Part shown: piece after piece, positions 5,837 to 6,071 of the stretch
Layout: each line of letters starts with the position of its first letter
Position numbering within the stretch: position 1 is the stretch's first letter
Assembly: GCA_016183835.1 (NCBI GenBank)
Contig: JACPDV010000489.1
Location: 1 to 6,071, forward strand
Source of the DNA: Armatimonadota bacterium
Lineage (GTDB): Bacteria > Armatimonadota > UBA10988
Length of the DNA stretch: 6,071 nucleotides
Direction: 5' to 3'
Position numbers and translations under genes: made by a program
Notes under the pieces: generated by a model
Told to the model about the DNA's origin: nothing
Seen by the model: the letters and a program-made list of their open reading frames with translations, nothing else
Database searches by the model: none

Positions 5837-6071
5837 ATGCGCCGCCTCGCCTGCCTCTGCGCCCTCCTCGCGGCCACCCGCGTCTTCGCCGCCGCCACCG
5901 TGATCGACTCCTTCGACTACCCCACCGACCAGGCCGCCCGGGCTGCCTGGCCTGCGCAGATGGGCTCGCCGGACTGCGCCTCCATGCCCCACGGCGACGG
6001 GTTCGCCCTCAGGATCCCCGCCGACTTCACCGGCGACCTGGCGCGCGCCACGTGCGACAAGAAGGTCGAGC
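5837..6071 (+). CDS. Secreted protein, N-terminal part (partial at 3' end)
   Basis: The reading frame is open from the ATG at 5837 to the window edge (78 codons). The start has a spaced GGGAG site and codes for a typical Sec signal peptide: MRR, a hydrophobic core LACLCALLAAT, then VFAAA with probable cleavage after one of the Ala residues near position 18-20. The mature part begins ATVIDSFDYPTDQAARAAW and goes on with GFALRIPADF. That style (an xDSFDY opening, Trp, then an alternating strand) is common at the front of secreted carbohydrate-binding or glycan-active proteins of Armatimonadota and Planctomycetota, where it begins a jellyroll-type domain. A lipobox is not evident. The catalytic or main part lies beyond the window, so no enzyme can be named. 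It is transcribed divergently from the ATPase across a 109-base gap. Confidence 0.7.
   Translation, partial: MRRLACLCALLAATRVFAAATVIDSFDYPTDQAARAAWPAQMGSPDCASMPHGDGFALRIPADFTGDLARATCDKKVE

Noticed and set aside
5728..5898. N-terminal extension of the ATPase to the ATG at 5898
   Set aside because: The extra 57 residues are Arg/Ala-rich, overlap the start and signal peptide of the divergent secreted-protein gene, and ignore the GGAGG site before the ATG at 5727.

Overview
The window comes from the chromosome of a GC-rich bacterium. Hand-counted 60-base lines in the carbohydrate-type genes run at 73-82% GC. The mix of a CckA-like hybrid kinase, a UroD/MtaA-superfamily protein, a polysaccharide-lyase-like alpha/alpha-toroid protein and a secreted protein with a jellyroll-like N-terminus suggests Armatimonadota, Planctomycetota or a related group. 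That placement is inference from gene style, not from a marker gene.

Layout: (1) 1-488 (+) is the 3' end of a hybrid sensor histidine kinase, with the end of its ATPase domain and a C-terminal receiver. (2) 551-1771 (+) is a complete UroD/MtaA-superfamily protein with an intact His-X-Cys...Cys zinc signature. (3) 1780-3852 (-) is a large uncharacterised protein with a helical toroid followed by a beta-rich region, resembling heparinase/alginate-lyase-type proteins. It converges on the UroD-like gene with only 8 bases between the stop codons, and its last codons lie in a short AAAAG...CTTTT element that looks like a dispersed repeat. (4) 3935-5727 (-) is a two-gene operon: an AAA_21/OLD-like ABC ATPase followed, with a 4-base stop/start overlap, by a DUF4276 protein. 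(5) 5837-6071 (+) is the start of a divergent secreted protein that runs off the window.

The most interesting part is the ATPase + DUF4276 pair. Its sampled base composition (60-63% GC) is clearly lower than that of the flanks, it has its own short leader with a strong Shine-Dalgarno and a candidate -10 box, and it ends at a strong inverted repeat. The architecture parallels ATPase/TOPRIM-type anti-phage pairs (OLD, PARIS, RloAB), and the DUF4276 protein keeps an early Glu and an Asp-x-Glu that could be a TOPRIM-like metal site. It appears to be an accessory cassette dropped into a stretch of carbohydrate-metabolism genes. The UroD-like and toroid genes are plausible parts of a sugar or polysaccharide catabolic neighbourhood, but nothing in the window fixes their substrates. 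No tRNA, rRNA, CRISPR array or transposase gene was seen, and no intergenic gap exceeds 110 bases.
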